A DNA stretch of 64,000 nt from Campylorhamphus procurvoides (Eukaryota; Chordata; Aves; Passeriformes; Dendrocolaptidae). Each line of letters opens with the position of its first letter. Position 1 is the first letter of the stretch. The notes below the pieces were generated by a model. It saw only the letters and a program-made list of their open reading frames with translations. It was not told the origin of the DNA and searched no databases. The DNA lies in assembly GCA_013396655.1 (NCBI GenBank), contig WBMV01001030.1:610205-674204 (forward strand). The letters are read 5' to 3'. Made by a program: the position numbers and the translations under genes. Positions 15,415 through 27,230 of this stretch are shown one piece after another.

Positions 15415-15448
15415 AAAAACAAAACAAAACAAAACACAAAAAAAAAAC
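15415..15448. repeat. (AAAAC)n and poly(A) tract
   Basis: AAAAC units are followed by an A run. No LINE or SINE sequence was recognised upstream to explain it as a retroposon tail. Confidence 0.85.
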
Positions 15449-16029
15449 CCAGCCCACAGAGGGCTTTCATATTTTCTTTGTACCTTTTGGACTCATCGTA
15501 GAAACTGACTACTTTTTCACAGTAAAGAGAAAAAAATAAAAAGAAAGGATGTCTTACTTCTTGCTCTGAAGGCTTCAGGAGTTCTAAAAGGTAAGATCAC
15601 TTCTCTTCTCCATTGAAAGTCAGAATGGATAAACCCCCAGATTAATGTAAAATTAAACAGAAACTTTCCCATTCTCCTTTATTTCCTCTCTGCCATTGCT
15701 TCAGAGCAGCAAAACTGAAACACAGCAGCATAAACAGAGGCTAAATGTGCTTGTGCAGGCAAAAAAGCAGAGGAAAACTTCAACGTGAGGCCAGGTCTCA
15801 GAGCTCATTATTAAGGTAACAGCAAGCTTTAGGTCAAATAAATAAGCACTGGAGAGGCATGGAGGCAAAGAAGGTTCCCTCAGGCCACTGTGTCTGTCCT
15901 GCCTGGAGGACTGGCAGGTTTATTCTACCACAGATTTAGACTACCATAAAAACATGAGATAGCATCCACCTTACCTGTGTTTTAGATATGTGAAGCTGTA
16001 TGTCTAGTGGTTGCAGGCTAGATATACAC

Positions 16030-17095
16030 ATCATGCGATGGGTGAGTAATTGGCTCACGGGTTGAGCACAGAGGGTGATAGTGAATGGGGTGACATCAGA
16101 CTGGGCACCTGTCACTAATGGGGTTCTGCAGGGCTCCATCTTGGGCCCTGTGCTCTTCAACACCTTCATAAATGACTTGGACACAGGACTGGAAGAGATA
16201 CTGAGCAAGTTTGCAGATGACACAAAACTGGAAGGAACTATTGACTCCCTCAAAGGCAGGGAGGCCCTGCAGAGAGATCTCAACAAATTAGAGGACTAGA
16301 CAATCACCAACTAAATGAAGTTCAACAAGGGAAAATACTGGATTCTGCACCTGGAATGCGGCAACCCTAGATTTATGGGCGGACTGGGTTATGAGATGCT
16401 GGAAAGCAGTGCCACAGAAAGGGCCCTGGGGATCCTGGTGGATGGCAAGTTGAATATGAGTCAGCAGCTCCCTGGCAGCCAGGAGGGCCAATCCTGTCCA
16501 GGGGGGCATCAGGCAAAGCATCACCAGCTGGTCAAGGGTGGGGATTGTCCTGCTCTGCTCTGCACTGGGGCAGCCTCACCTTGGATATTGTGTGCAGTTT
16601 TGGGGACTCCAATGTAAGAAAGATACTAAGTTCTTAGAGAGTGTCAAAAGGAGGGCAATGAAGATGATGAAGAGCCTTGCAGGGAAGCTGTATGAGGAGT
16701 GACTGAGGAAACTTGATATGTTCATCCTGGAGAAGAGGAGACTGAGGGGAGACCTCACTGCAGTTACAACTTCCTTGTGAGGGGAAGAGGAGGGGCAGGC
16801 AGTGATCACTTCTCTGTGGTGACCAGTGACAGCACCCAAGGGAATGGTCTGAAGTTATGCAAGGGGAGGTTTAAGTTGGATATTAGAAAAAGGTTCTTCA
16901 CCCAGAGGGTGGTTGGGCATTGGAACAGGCTTCACAGGAAGTGGTCACAGCACCAAGCCTGGCTGAGTTCAAGAAGAATTTGGACAATACTCTTGGGCAC
17001 ATGGTGTGACTCTTGGGCATGGTCCTGTGCAGGGCCAGGAATTGGACTCAGTGATCCTTGTGGGTCCCTTCCAACTTGGCATGTTCTGTGATTCC
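16030..17095 (+). mobile_element. CR1 LINE fragment with reverse-transcriptase FADDT motif
   Basis: This is the longest CR1 copy here. Translation gives [30 protein letters not shown] and [12 protein letters not shown], the conserved reverse-transcriptase segment with the catalytic FADD motif. It continues into [13 protein letters not shown] stop at 16297-16299 then replaces the Trp codon usual at that point. The frame resumes downstream (LGILVDGKLNMSQQ), shifts near 16490, and resumes again with NGLKLCKGRFKLDIRKRFF. The 3' end has GGGTCCCTTCCAACTTGGC and a TTCTGTGATTC tail. Decayed homology may extend to about 15990. The copy is 5'-truncated and broken by a stop and at least two frameshifts. 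Confidence 0.95.
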
Positions 17096-17608
17096 TTTGA
17101 AGTCACTGGGGAAGAGAGCAGCTTGAAGCCAATGCATATGATCCATTTAAGCTCTGCTAAGGAAGAGGTCAGCTGTTCTCTGACGGTGTTTGTTTCTTAC
17201 CCTGTTTTTTCCCAAGTCCAGATACATGGTTGAAATAGGGTTGATGAATCCTATTCAAGTGTCATTTATCTCTTGGAAGCTTGGTTGTTGACCTTAAAGA
17301 GTTACTATTTCATCTCGTAAGTAATTGGGCATCAACCTCCATGGAGACAAAAATAGACAATAAAAAACCCAGCTAGTGTATAATAAAATAAAAAAAGCTT
17401 AACTAGCAACCCACCAGAATTTTTCATTAAGGTAATCTTACTTTCACTTACATTTTGCTAACTAAATGCAGATGTTTGCTAATTAAGATCAACTTTTGGT
17501 GTTTTAATGGCTTAATTTGAACACTGTCACAGTTCACAGGGCCACTTCCAGTCCTGCTTCAGACAGATACTGAACTCAGGACCTGGCTTTATGCCTCAGT
17601 CACAGAGG

Positions 17609-17648
17609 TTTTTCTTTTCTTTTCTTTTCTTTTCTTTTCTTTTCTTTT
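17609..17648. repeat. (TTTTC)n microsatellite
   Basis: Repeated TTTTC units run into the assembly gap. The true length is unknown. Confidence 0.97.
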
Positions 17649-17940
17649 NNNNNNNNNNNNNNNNNNNNNNNNNNNNNNNNNNNNNNNNNNNNNNNNNNNN
17701 NNNNNNNNNNNNNNNNNNNNNNNNNNNNNNNNNNNNNNNNNNNNNNNNNNNNNNNNNNNNNNNNNNNNNNNNNNNNNNNNNNNNNNNNNNNNNNNNNNNN
17801 NNNNNNNNNNNNNNNNNNNNNNNNNNNNNNNNNNNNNNNNNNNNNNNNNNNNNNNNNNNNNNNNNNNNNNNNNNNNNNNNNNNNNNNNNNNNNNNNNNNN
17901 NNNNNNNNNNNNNNNNNNNNNNNNNNNNNNNNNNNNNNNN
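17649..17940. other. Assembly gap of 292 Ns
   Basis: A run of N lies between two pyrimidine pentamer repeats. The missing sequence is probably more of the same repeat. Long frames drawn through it are artefacts. Confidence 0.99.
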
Positions 17941-17990
17941 CCTTCCCTTCCCTTCCCTTCCCTTCCCTCCCCTTCCCTCCCCTTCTTTTC
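17941..17990. repeat. (CCTTC)n microsatellite
   Basis: CCTTC units with occasional CCTCC variants follow the gap. This differs from the TTTTC unit on the other side, so the unit changes somewhere inside the gap. Confidence 0.95.
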
Positions 17991-18001
17991 CTTTCCATTT
18001 T

Positions 18002-21000
18002 CTTTTTTGAGAAAGAGTGTCAGATATTTCTCAAAGTGAGACAGCAAAATGGGTAATATTTCAGAATGCTTCAAAACAGAAACTATTCACTATTCACAGA
18101 AAAGGAAACAAAGCTCTAGAAGAAGGTTCAGCACTACATCCCCTGAGGTTGGCCAGTTAATTTTGGTTGATTTGGAAGATTCAAATCCTGCTTTGTTTAC
18201 AATTTCTTCTATATTATTTAACACATTATTGCTGTTGACATCACATTAATTAAATAAGCACAGAGACAGATTGTTTCAGCTCTTGAAAGCAGAATGAATA
18301 AAAGACCCCACAAGAAGAGATTTCTCTTCCTCACACTCTGCAAACACCAGATCTGAGACAGACTATTTCCTGTCACAAATTAATCAGGTACCAATCTTTC
18401 AGCATCTGAGCAATTTCTGTTTTGATTACATGGAGCACATTATAAATTAAAAACTGTCAGAAGTTTCACAAAGGTGTTCCTGGAGTGAGCAACTCATTTT
18501 CTGTGTCTTTCTCTGACATTGCATTCACCACAAGGGGAATTTAGTGAACTGAGAGGTCACAGGAGACTTGTATGTGAGGAGGGAGTTCACTCTCAGTAGC
18601 ACCTGAACAGCACTGATTCCAGACTGGCATCATTCCTCCTTCGTGTGCCCTGAGCAGTTGATTTAGAGCAGTGAAGGAGAAATGTATCTGTGAGAGAAAT
18701 GCTGGTAAAGGACTTTCTAGATAGTGAAAACCATCCCATTTAAGTGTTTACACATTGACATCTAGGCAGGGTCTCCTAGGACAGCTAACCTTACCATTCT
18801 ATGGCTACTCAATCTTCAATATATTCCTGGTGCCACCAACAGGAAAGTGAGTATTTCCTTTGGTTCCTGCAGATTGTGAAGGCTGCTGCTGCGAGAATGG
18901 TCTCTTTGAGATCAAAAGCCAAAGCAAATATGTTGTTGGGCTACACTGTTCTCACTCCCTCTCTTTCAGCGCAGTTCACCCAGAGGAGGATTGCTAATGT
19001 TGTGTCTCCTGCTGCAAAACCACAATTTCTGTTGTCAGTATTCTCATAATAAAGATTTTCTCTTCCACACAGTGATTGCAAGAATCCTAATAACTGTATA
19101 TATTTCTGTCTCACACCTTTTTCATACTTCTTTTGTATCCTAACTCCAACTCCTTCTCCCAAGCTCAGACACTGTCTCTTGTCCAAGAGACAAGAAACTC
19201 CCTCCATGACCTCTGTATCTCCAGATGTTAAATTATAATGCATGCACTACACAGAGCTCATTTGTTTCATATAAATAGACTGTGGGAGCACCTTGGAATG
19301 ACCACACATATTTCAGGTGTGATACTAATATCAAATAAACTATTTTAACACATCCTTAATCTTTCTTTAATAATCCATCCTAAGCGAATTATCTTGAAGC
19401 AATGCTGGACTATGATTGATGGCTCTCTATAAAATCTCACTGTTGGCTCAGTACAAAAGAAATACCTTACCAATAATAGAAAGCTCACCCTGGATATTCA
19501 GCCCAGTTTCTTGAAGAAACAACAGGATGTAAGACAGACTGATATTCCGGAAACTAGCTCAGCGATTCTTGTGTTCTCCATGAAACAAGATAGATGCCTT
19601 CCTCTGCCTGCTCACAGTGCTAACAAATCGCCCTGTGTGTGCACCAGCAGAGTTGTCGCTCAGTGCGGCATCACTGTGCATGAAGTACTAGCACTTCCGA
19701 GCAAACAGCCCTTATCAGAATTGTATTTGTACATCTATACAAGGTGATTGCTGTAAAGGCATGGACATTTACTGGAAGAGCCTGTGCCCTATGCTTTGAA
19801 TTACTGAACAATTACAAACAGATTACTAACAACTATGAATCATTAAAATCTTACAATAAATCATGTAGATAAATAAAACATGCCTAGGGTGAATAATCTT
19901 CTTACTTTCTTCCTCTTTCTGAATTCACTACCAGAAGCATGGTACTAACCTATTTATAGTAAGGCTACCCTCTAAAAATCAAAAGTCAATATATTAAAAG
20001 AGCTGGTGGTCTTTTGAAGTAAAAAGAGCACTTTCTCATGATTTATTATCTCAACTGACAAAATAGAGACTGCTAATAAGTTTACCCGAAAATACCTACA
20101 CCTCTGAAAAAGGTCATCATAAATAATTGGCAAATATAGTAAGATTACCTTTTTGTTCCTTTTAAAGCATTTTCTTCCAGCAATTTTGACAAACATGGAA
20201 TTCTCGAAAAATGCAGCAATGTTATCTAGCAACACATACCACAGTGCACTAATTCAGTACAGAGAGTTGAACAATAAAAAGAAATAAATTTTATTTATTG
20301 GGTAAGGTAAGTCACACAATACCTGAGAAACTAGCTTTGCTGAGCTATATTTCTATGTTAATAGCTTCTGGTTTCACAAGGATTTCCTATATTTCATTAT
20401 AGCTTAATTAGCAAACAGACCCCTTAGTCCTTCCCCAGAAGGAAAACACAGAGATTCTGGTTCAAAGGCTCCCAATTCCTAAAAGAAATGGAAAATATGA
20501 AGTTTAAAAAATACACAAGATCCTAAACAGTTTGCTAGATCTAGGCCCTACTCTTCATTCCATAGGGCGTTACTTCATCTATCAGTTTTCTTTGTCTGCC
20601 ACTTTAGTTCACTCTACTAAAGCGTAAACTAAATTTTAATCACTGAATAAGCCACCAAATTTGAGGTAGACTGAAGTGGTCCCTAAAGTTTTACCAGTGA
20701 CATCTTCTGTATATAGAAAGAGGAATATATTGGATATCAAACAAAAATAAAAAAGGCTAACACTCCAGATGAAGCAGTTGTCTTTCTAATTTCCAATTAC
20801 AAAGACAAGTATCTAATCTAACTGACTGACAGTGAGTTGGTGAATACCTGAAATGCGAAATTTGACGTGAACTCACAAGGACCAATCATTTTTATTTCTT
20901 CCCAAACCACATCAGATTTTCCTCTGTGAAACCAGCATTAACCAAATCTAGCAGAAGTCACAAATCTCTTATTTCACTAGGTTGTGATGTTGGTTGCTTA

Positions 21001-23044
21001 GGAACTCAACAAAGTAATTCCATTTGCATTTTTTTTTTGCATTATTTTATTTTCTCCAGACCATAACCCAGGCTCAGCGAGCTTCACATTCTTTCAAGTC
21101 ACATAGCAGTCTCTTCAATACCAGATACCTTTCTCTTTATTCTGCATTACCTCTGCATCTTCAAATAAATGCCAGTGTGAATCCCACTACAGAGATGGAG
21201 ACCTTATCACTGCACACATTGTTACAGAGGCTTCTACAGTTACAGAAGAACTGCAGTACAACAGCAGTATCGACAAACCTCTGGCACAGAAATTGCTCTA
21301 ATTTCACAGTCTTCCTAGACACTTCAGGGCTTTGTCCTTACAGAGGTAAGGATTCCTTCTGAACTTTAAAGCATTTTAAAACTCAGAATAAATATGTATG
21401 CTGCAGTCCAAGCAAATATTTAGGCAAGTGTGACTGTTTCACTACTTGCTCTGCTAGTGCACGTGCAAGAGGCAGATCCAGAGCTTGAGCTGTCAATACC
21501 GGGACTGTCAGTTCTGAAAAAAGACCACATCAAGGCTGCTGGGAATATCAAAATACAACAAAGACTTCAAATGTTCACCAGAACGAGTAAAACCATAAGA
21601 GAAGCCTTCTCCTGCAGAGACAGAAGACATCCAGCAGACATCCTTGCTGATAAAAGTCCTCCTTGCCTGATCTTTGAAGGGTTTTGACAAAGCTGGGTAG
21701 TAAAAATTTATCCTGTCTCACTCTTATTATAATCATCACTTGGATATATCCAAGTTCATCTGTATGGGATGGATACCACTTAAGCTAGGGGGTCCTTTTG
21801 GCTCTTAAAATGGAATGATTTGTGCAGTGGAGCATCCCGCAAGCAGGAGCAAACCAGTCTGCTAAGAGCACGATGATTTGGAGGTCTGACAACAGGGCAC
21901 ATGTCTGGGCAGACAGGCAGGGGCTTGCTGCGGAGGACCCTCCCGAAAACTGTGAAATGGGTTAAAGGAGGCATGAAGCATGCCTTTCTCTTGATGCTAC
22001 AGATAGTAGGATAACAGTGGGTTGCTACAAACGCTTTTATTCTGTTCTCAGGGAATGCTGTAAAACTACAAGTCCTTGCACTGCCACTCAGACACTACTA
22101 CTCAAAAGTATCTGCTTTCTCGTACACACAAAGGGACATGTGCATTTACACTGACATATTCAGAAGAAAACACAGATTAGCATTATCCACGTATATTAAC
22201 ATAAATATAATGTGGAGGATTTATCAGGAAACTGATATACCTTGTATGAATGCATAACCAACAGTCTGCATACCAACATACAAGAAAAACAAACAGAAAA
22301 GAAATAAAACAAAAGGAGGAACACAGATTGAGAAGAAGACTGTGAAATTTGCTTTATCAGCATATTATTTATATCATCACCACATTCTGTAACTCGCTAC
22401 CTGTGTTAAATCATACGTCTTTTTTGAGACTATAATTAGTGCCACTTTAATGATTTATAGAATAAAATGCAACTTCAAGGATGCAACAAAAGGTAAAAAA
22501 GCTTCTAAGCAATGGAGGAAACTGGACCTTATTTTCAAACAAATGGTTCTGACTCTTCAGCTAATGGAAAACAAACAAAATCCCAACTACTGAACATCTC
22601 CAAATATGTCAGCACTTTTATTTCAATTGCATGAAATTCTGTCAAGCTGAGTCAAATACACCTCAGTAATCCCTGAATGGATTCCTTTTGTTACATTTCA
22701 GTAAACCCCATGTGGGTTCCTTCAATTACTTGGGGGAAAGAAAAGGAAATATTTTGTCATAATATATTGCTCTTTCAGAAGAAGAACAATTTCAGCTTTA
22801 GGATTGCTAGTTAGTCTCAAAATAGTATCAATTATCCTGAAAATGCTATTTACACAGAAGAAATAGGAAGTTTTATCACTCAAAATTTGTGGCTTCTGCT
22901 AAGATTTGTGAAAGCTATGTAAGACATTGCAGAGTCCTCACAAAGCTGTTTTAACCAAACTGAGCTAAAATCATTTGTATCTTTAGCGTTTAATTCTACA
23001 TCCAGAAGCCTGAAACAGACACATCTCTTAGGACAGGTTCCACC
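18002..23044. other. No gene seen; intron-like sequence
   Basis: This is AT-rich sequence with short chance frames. No repeat family or conserved motif was recognised. Confidence 0.55.
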
Positions 23045-23356
23045 ACTGTGAGAAGGCTAAGGAGACCTTACTGATGCCACCAAGAGCTTTGCGGAGAGGT
23101 ACAGAGAGGACAAAACCAGGCTGTTCTCAGAGAGACACAGGATCAGGATGGCAGTCAGTGGGCACAAGTCAAACGAAGAGAAATCCCAGTCAGACATCAC
23201 TGTGATGAAACACTGCAACAAGTCCTCCAGGGGAGATGTGCAGATGGAATCCTTGGAGAAGGCCCTGAGCAACCTGCACAAAGCTGGCCCTGCTGTGGAA
23301 AGGACCTGGCAGCCTCTAGCCATCCCCTCCAACCTAAATAGTCCATGATTCTGTTT
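23045..23356 (+). mobile_element. CR1 LINE fragment (degraded 3' region)
   Basis: GAGAAGGCTAAGGAGACC, a segment around GACAAAACCAGGCTGTTCTCAGAG, GCCCTGAGCAACCTG, and then CCCCTCCAACCTAAATAGTCCATGATTCTG match the order of landmarks in the CR1 3' region. The middle is strongly diverged and no long frame survives. It appears older than the 16 kb copy and of a different CR1 subfamily. Confidence 0.8.
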
Positions 23357-26300
23357 TGTGTGTAACACAAAAGAAGAGAAATGAAGAGAAACAGGCAACT
23401 TACCAGCCAGCTGGACATTTAAAGGAAAATAAAATTGCCCTTACCTGAAAAATATAAAGGAAAATAAAACATTAACAATTCATCAAAATCAGCAGGGTAA
23501 TGAATGCTAGTAACTTCTGGTACATAAACAACATACACAATTATGTATTTATGACATTGCAAATGTTTCCTCCCCTATACTCAAAATCTATAAAAGCTAA
23601 GACACAGCTATGCTGAAGTGCATATCAGCATCTCCCCAAATCTGCAGCTCCTGGGGCTTACGCCCACAGTTCAGAGAAAAGTTTTGTCATCTGTAGGCTC
23701 TTTGACCTGAAAGTTTTCATACTCCCTTACTATTTCAATTTCAACAGAGATGTGCCAACATCTCTTGTAGACAATTTTACCTTCAGTCCCTGTTGAGGAT
23801 CTGTCCTCTAATGACCATAATGAAACATGCTTTGTGTGAGAGCCTGTTCATTTATTTTCATTCCCGTGAGTGCCTTCAGAGACCAGTGTTGCAATCACGG
23901 CTACTTACTATTTAATTCCCAGCCAAATTTATGGCCAAATTGAAAAATGGAGGCAGGCTGCCTGATGCAGGATGCTTTTGTCTGAAGTGTCCTCATGGAA
24001 TCATTATACTTGCATTAATCTTTAATCTGCAATTAAACAATCAGTTCTATGTAAAAGATAGCTGCAAACAGATCTCCTGAATGTGTACTAGGCAATATAT
24101 CTTAATGGGTGTATGCGTGCTGTCGAGGGTCTGCAATTAGGACAGCATCCATCACTGGGCCCCAGGTCAGCAAAAGGTTACGGGAGAACCAAACCTCCCC
24201 AGGGTGCTGAGCATCTGTCCATGCTACCTGCCTTGCTCTGGGGCCATGCCTGCAGCAGTAGAGAATATGGAGACAAAAGCCAGGTGGGGGTGGGAAAGGA
24301 GATACAACAGATTAAGGCATGGCCTCACTGATAAATCTGTCTTGGCAGAAAATGCAACCTGCTTTGAATCTGTTCCCTTCCAATTAAGCGCCCTGCTTCC
24401 AGCTCGGGCAGATGCTTAATTGGAGATTGAGGCTGCCAGGCAAGCACCAGCACCATGATCATTAACAGGTAGTTTGAAGCCATTAAGGTGCTCCTGCTTG
24501 TCAGTTCCCTTCTCATATAGCACTGACACAAACAAATGCATCTTCTTCCTCAAGGCAGCCAGCTCACCTCCTATGGAGATTTGCACGCCTGTGTGCTGCA
24601 AACAGCCTTTGGTTCCTGGGACTGTGAAGTTATTACATTAGCACCCAAGCCATGTGACTCAGCAGGGAATACAAAGGGCCTTCCTGCCTGGTGCCAGTGT
24701 AATATTAGAAGGGCACCAAATGGCTTCAACAATAGGTAAGCAGAAGGGCATCTGTTTTAGATTTGACTAAAATTGTGTAATTAGATCTTGGTAAGAGATC
24801 CGTCTGCTCACGTGTGGTTTGATCAAACGCTTTTGCTTAATCCAAATAAAGAACCAGTTTTCAGACCTCAGCAGACACCATTTCTGATGCAGACGTGGGC
24901 ACAACCTTAAGAAACTCTACACCTGTGCAGAGCATTCTGTATGAATAGATGACTGCACCAGTACACCAGATTTTAATTACAAACATGGGGAAACAAAACT
25001 ACAAGGATACCTATGAATGCTGACTTATTATAGGACATTTATCCCTTGCCAGTTTTACTTTTAATAATTCACTCACTGGTTTAGCAGGATAAAAGCCAAC
25101 CTACTCAATTCATGTCAAGCAGTGAGATTCATTTTGTTTTATCTTTCAGGGGTATCCTGACAAGAATTCACACCTCTCCCATTTAATGATGTAAAGAATT
25201 CACTACCGTGTACCACTTGCAGCTTACAAATCAGCCAATCTTGACAAATATACACTAATTAAGGGCAAGAAAGTAAAAGGCATTTATTGATTGCAAAGTC
25301 TAAGGCACCAGAAAACTGATTAAATATATGTTGTTAAGGAGTTAATAAATGATTTAACTCTGCTATGCCATGCTCCATGTACACCCAGGGCTATGGTAGC
25401 TAAATGGCAATTCAGTGCTATAGTCTTCCATTATTTCTGGTGGGATAATAAGACAAGCAATTAGACTGTTGTCTTCCCTTCAAACCACAGCATTAGCATA
25501 CCCAATTGTGCAAAGGAATAAATGATACTCATCAGATGGGGACAAAACTACCATATATAAAATATTTTGCAAATAGAAGACTCATTAGTTTAAAGAGAAG
25601 TCTCAGTTAGCTGCTATATAAAAATAATAGATTTTTACAGTTGCACAGTGATCACAGAAACTTCATAGCCAAGGTCCACCTGCAGGGAGAAGAGTTCTTT
25701 TTAAATGTCCAACCTTTTTAATGGATTGTATCCCTAAGGTAATACAGACCACCGATGGACAATGGTGACTGCAAAATGATTAACCAAGACCCTGCTTTCT
25801 GGCAGACTGACTCTTCAACAACATGCTGCTCATGGTTCAATGAGCAGGGTCATCATCCTGACACAGAAAACTTTGGGCCAAATGCCCTAGCCAAGTTATA
25901 GGTTGGAAACATATGACATTGTCTTCTATAAGGTCATGTAGATGCTAACATGTTTGCTCCTTGCCCTAGATGGTGGGCGGGCACTGCTGGGGAAACAGAA
26001 AAAATGGCAGCCATAGCACCCTGCACCACACAGCCAGAGCAGGGCAGTGGTCCCTGCCTGAAGAGCTTGTTATCACATCTGGACGCAGCTAGATGGGCAA
26101 TCACAGGGTGTCCTATGAGCGATAGAATGGGGCTGCCTGGGGCTTGGTCGCCATATCAGAAAAACTGATGTTCAGATTGAATAAAAATAATCATATAAAT
26201 GAGGCCATGTATTTACTACTTTAGAATTCTCTTTCTACCTCCAAGTTATGCTATATTGCACTTTTCCTCATCACTCCTCTACACTGCTTTACAGAATACC

Positions 26301-26539
26301 AAATGAAGGTATGGCTTTCACTAAAATTTGCTTATAGAATATATGAAATTGGAGAGAAGGATCACAGAATGAAGGGATATTTGGCAACTTCCCTATGTAA
26401 AAAGTAAAAATAATCATCCCTCCTCTTCTTTTTCTCCTTCCTCACTTATACACAACAGCACAGCACACACACACTCATGATGAAAAATCACGGAAAAATA
26501 CACCTAGACAGACCTCAGGAGATAACTAATGCACCCCTA
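23357..26539. other. No gene seen; possible regulatory content near 24.4 kb
   Basis: Apart from the inverted repeat at 24379-24424, no element is recognisable. The stretch 24340-24530 has mixed composition with several TTAAT/ATTAA cores, unlike the plain AT-rich flanks. An 8-bp perfect stem (CTGCTCAT/ATGAGCAG) lies near 25823-25844. Confidence 0.45.
24379..24424. repeat. 11-bp perfect inverted repeat with homeodomain-like arms
   Basis: TCCAATTAAGC (24379-24389) and GCTTAATTGGA (24414-24424) are perfect reverse complements. An inner GCCC/GGGC pair (24390-24393 with 24406-24409) could extend the stem with a 4-nt bulge. Each arm has a CAATTA/TAATTG core, the usual core of homeodomain binding sites. 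It could be a regulatory element or a structured RNA. Its function is not known. Confidence 0.5.
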
Positions 26540-26613
26540 TCTCAAGGATTTACCTGAGGGGAGTTTATATGTGGGTCCCTTCCAACTCAACATATTCTGT
26601 GATTCTGTGGTTA
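26540..26613 (+). mobile_element. CR1 LINE 3' tip
   Basis: TGGGTCCCTTCCAACTC followed by a TTCTGTGATTCTGTGG tail is the typical CR1 3' end. Only this tip is clear. Upstream sequence is too diverged to place a 5' edge. It abuts the LTR-like stretch that follows. Confidence 0.75.
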
Positions 26614-27230
26614 TGCCTACTAGCAACTCCCAGCCATCCTTCTTACTGTTAGGTGGTCTTAGACTGTGGTGGTGCATCTCCCCACTCAGCTCATCCTCAG
26701 ACCATCCTCAGACCTCATCTCAGAAGCCTGATAAGCCTTGACCAAACTATCTGAGTTGTGACGTGCCCCTTGACCATACCAGTTGAGCTGCGAGGCACTC
26801 CCGGATCATCCCAAGAGCTCTTGCATGATAGAGATAGGAGCAATCGGAAACATCAGCTGCCCAATCAAGGAAAACAAAAGATAACAAAGGATAAGAAACT
26901 ATCCTTTCTAGTACCATCTTACTGCACTTTGGGGAAAAAGCCCGATAGTTACCAACTTGGGTTATGGTGAGAATAGAAATGTACTGAGGACCCAATTCAA
27001 TCATCTTGCAACACTATAAACAGTAGTCCTAAGTGAGCTCTCCTGTACTGTGGCAGGCTGTGCCAGCAACTCTCTCTGAGTGGGATGCCTCTCAGAGCTC
27101 ATGAACCCTCAAGTGTGCAATACTCAAAGAACCATCACCGATAACAAGGTCTAGCCTAATACCACCCCCAGCACACATCTCCACAGTCCTGGAGGTGCAA
27201 TCCTTGCCTGTTGGGGAATGCAAAGGAATT
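26614..27230 (+). mobile_element. Possible solo LTR (unclassified)
   Basis: The evidence is organisation rather than recognised family sequence. An 11-bp unit CATCCTCAGAC is repeated at 26692-26702 and 26703-26713. A 32-bp imperfect tandem pair occurs at 26736-26767 and 26768-26799, like U3 enhancer repeats. A TATAAA box lies at 27015-27020, followed by a GC-richer stretch such as an R/U5 region would have. A clear TG...CA boundary, target-site duplication and poly(A) signal were not found, so both edges are guesses. It could instead be unique intronic sequence. Confidence 0.3.

Larger units (their letters stand above)
1617..16029. other. No gene seen; long intron-like stretch
   Basis: It contains only short scattered frames, A and T runs (for example 7039-7050 and 10196-10208) and the two low-complexity tracts listed separately. 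A weak CR1-tip resemblance (AATCACAGAATTTAAGG near 11453) is too diverged to call. A 160-codon minus frame (8317-7835) and a 121-codon plus frame (12151-12516) match nothing I recognise and lack supporting splice or promoter context. Confidence 0.6.

Noticed and set aside
17589..18074. Long open frames across the N gap on both strands
   Set aside because: They consist of unknown residues and simple-repeat translation.
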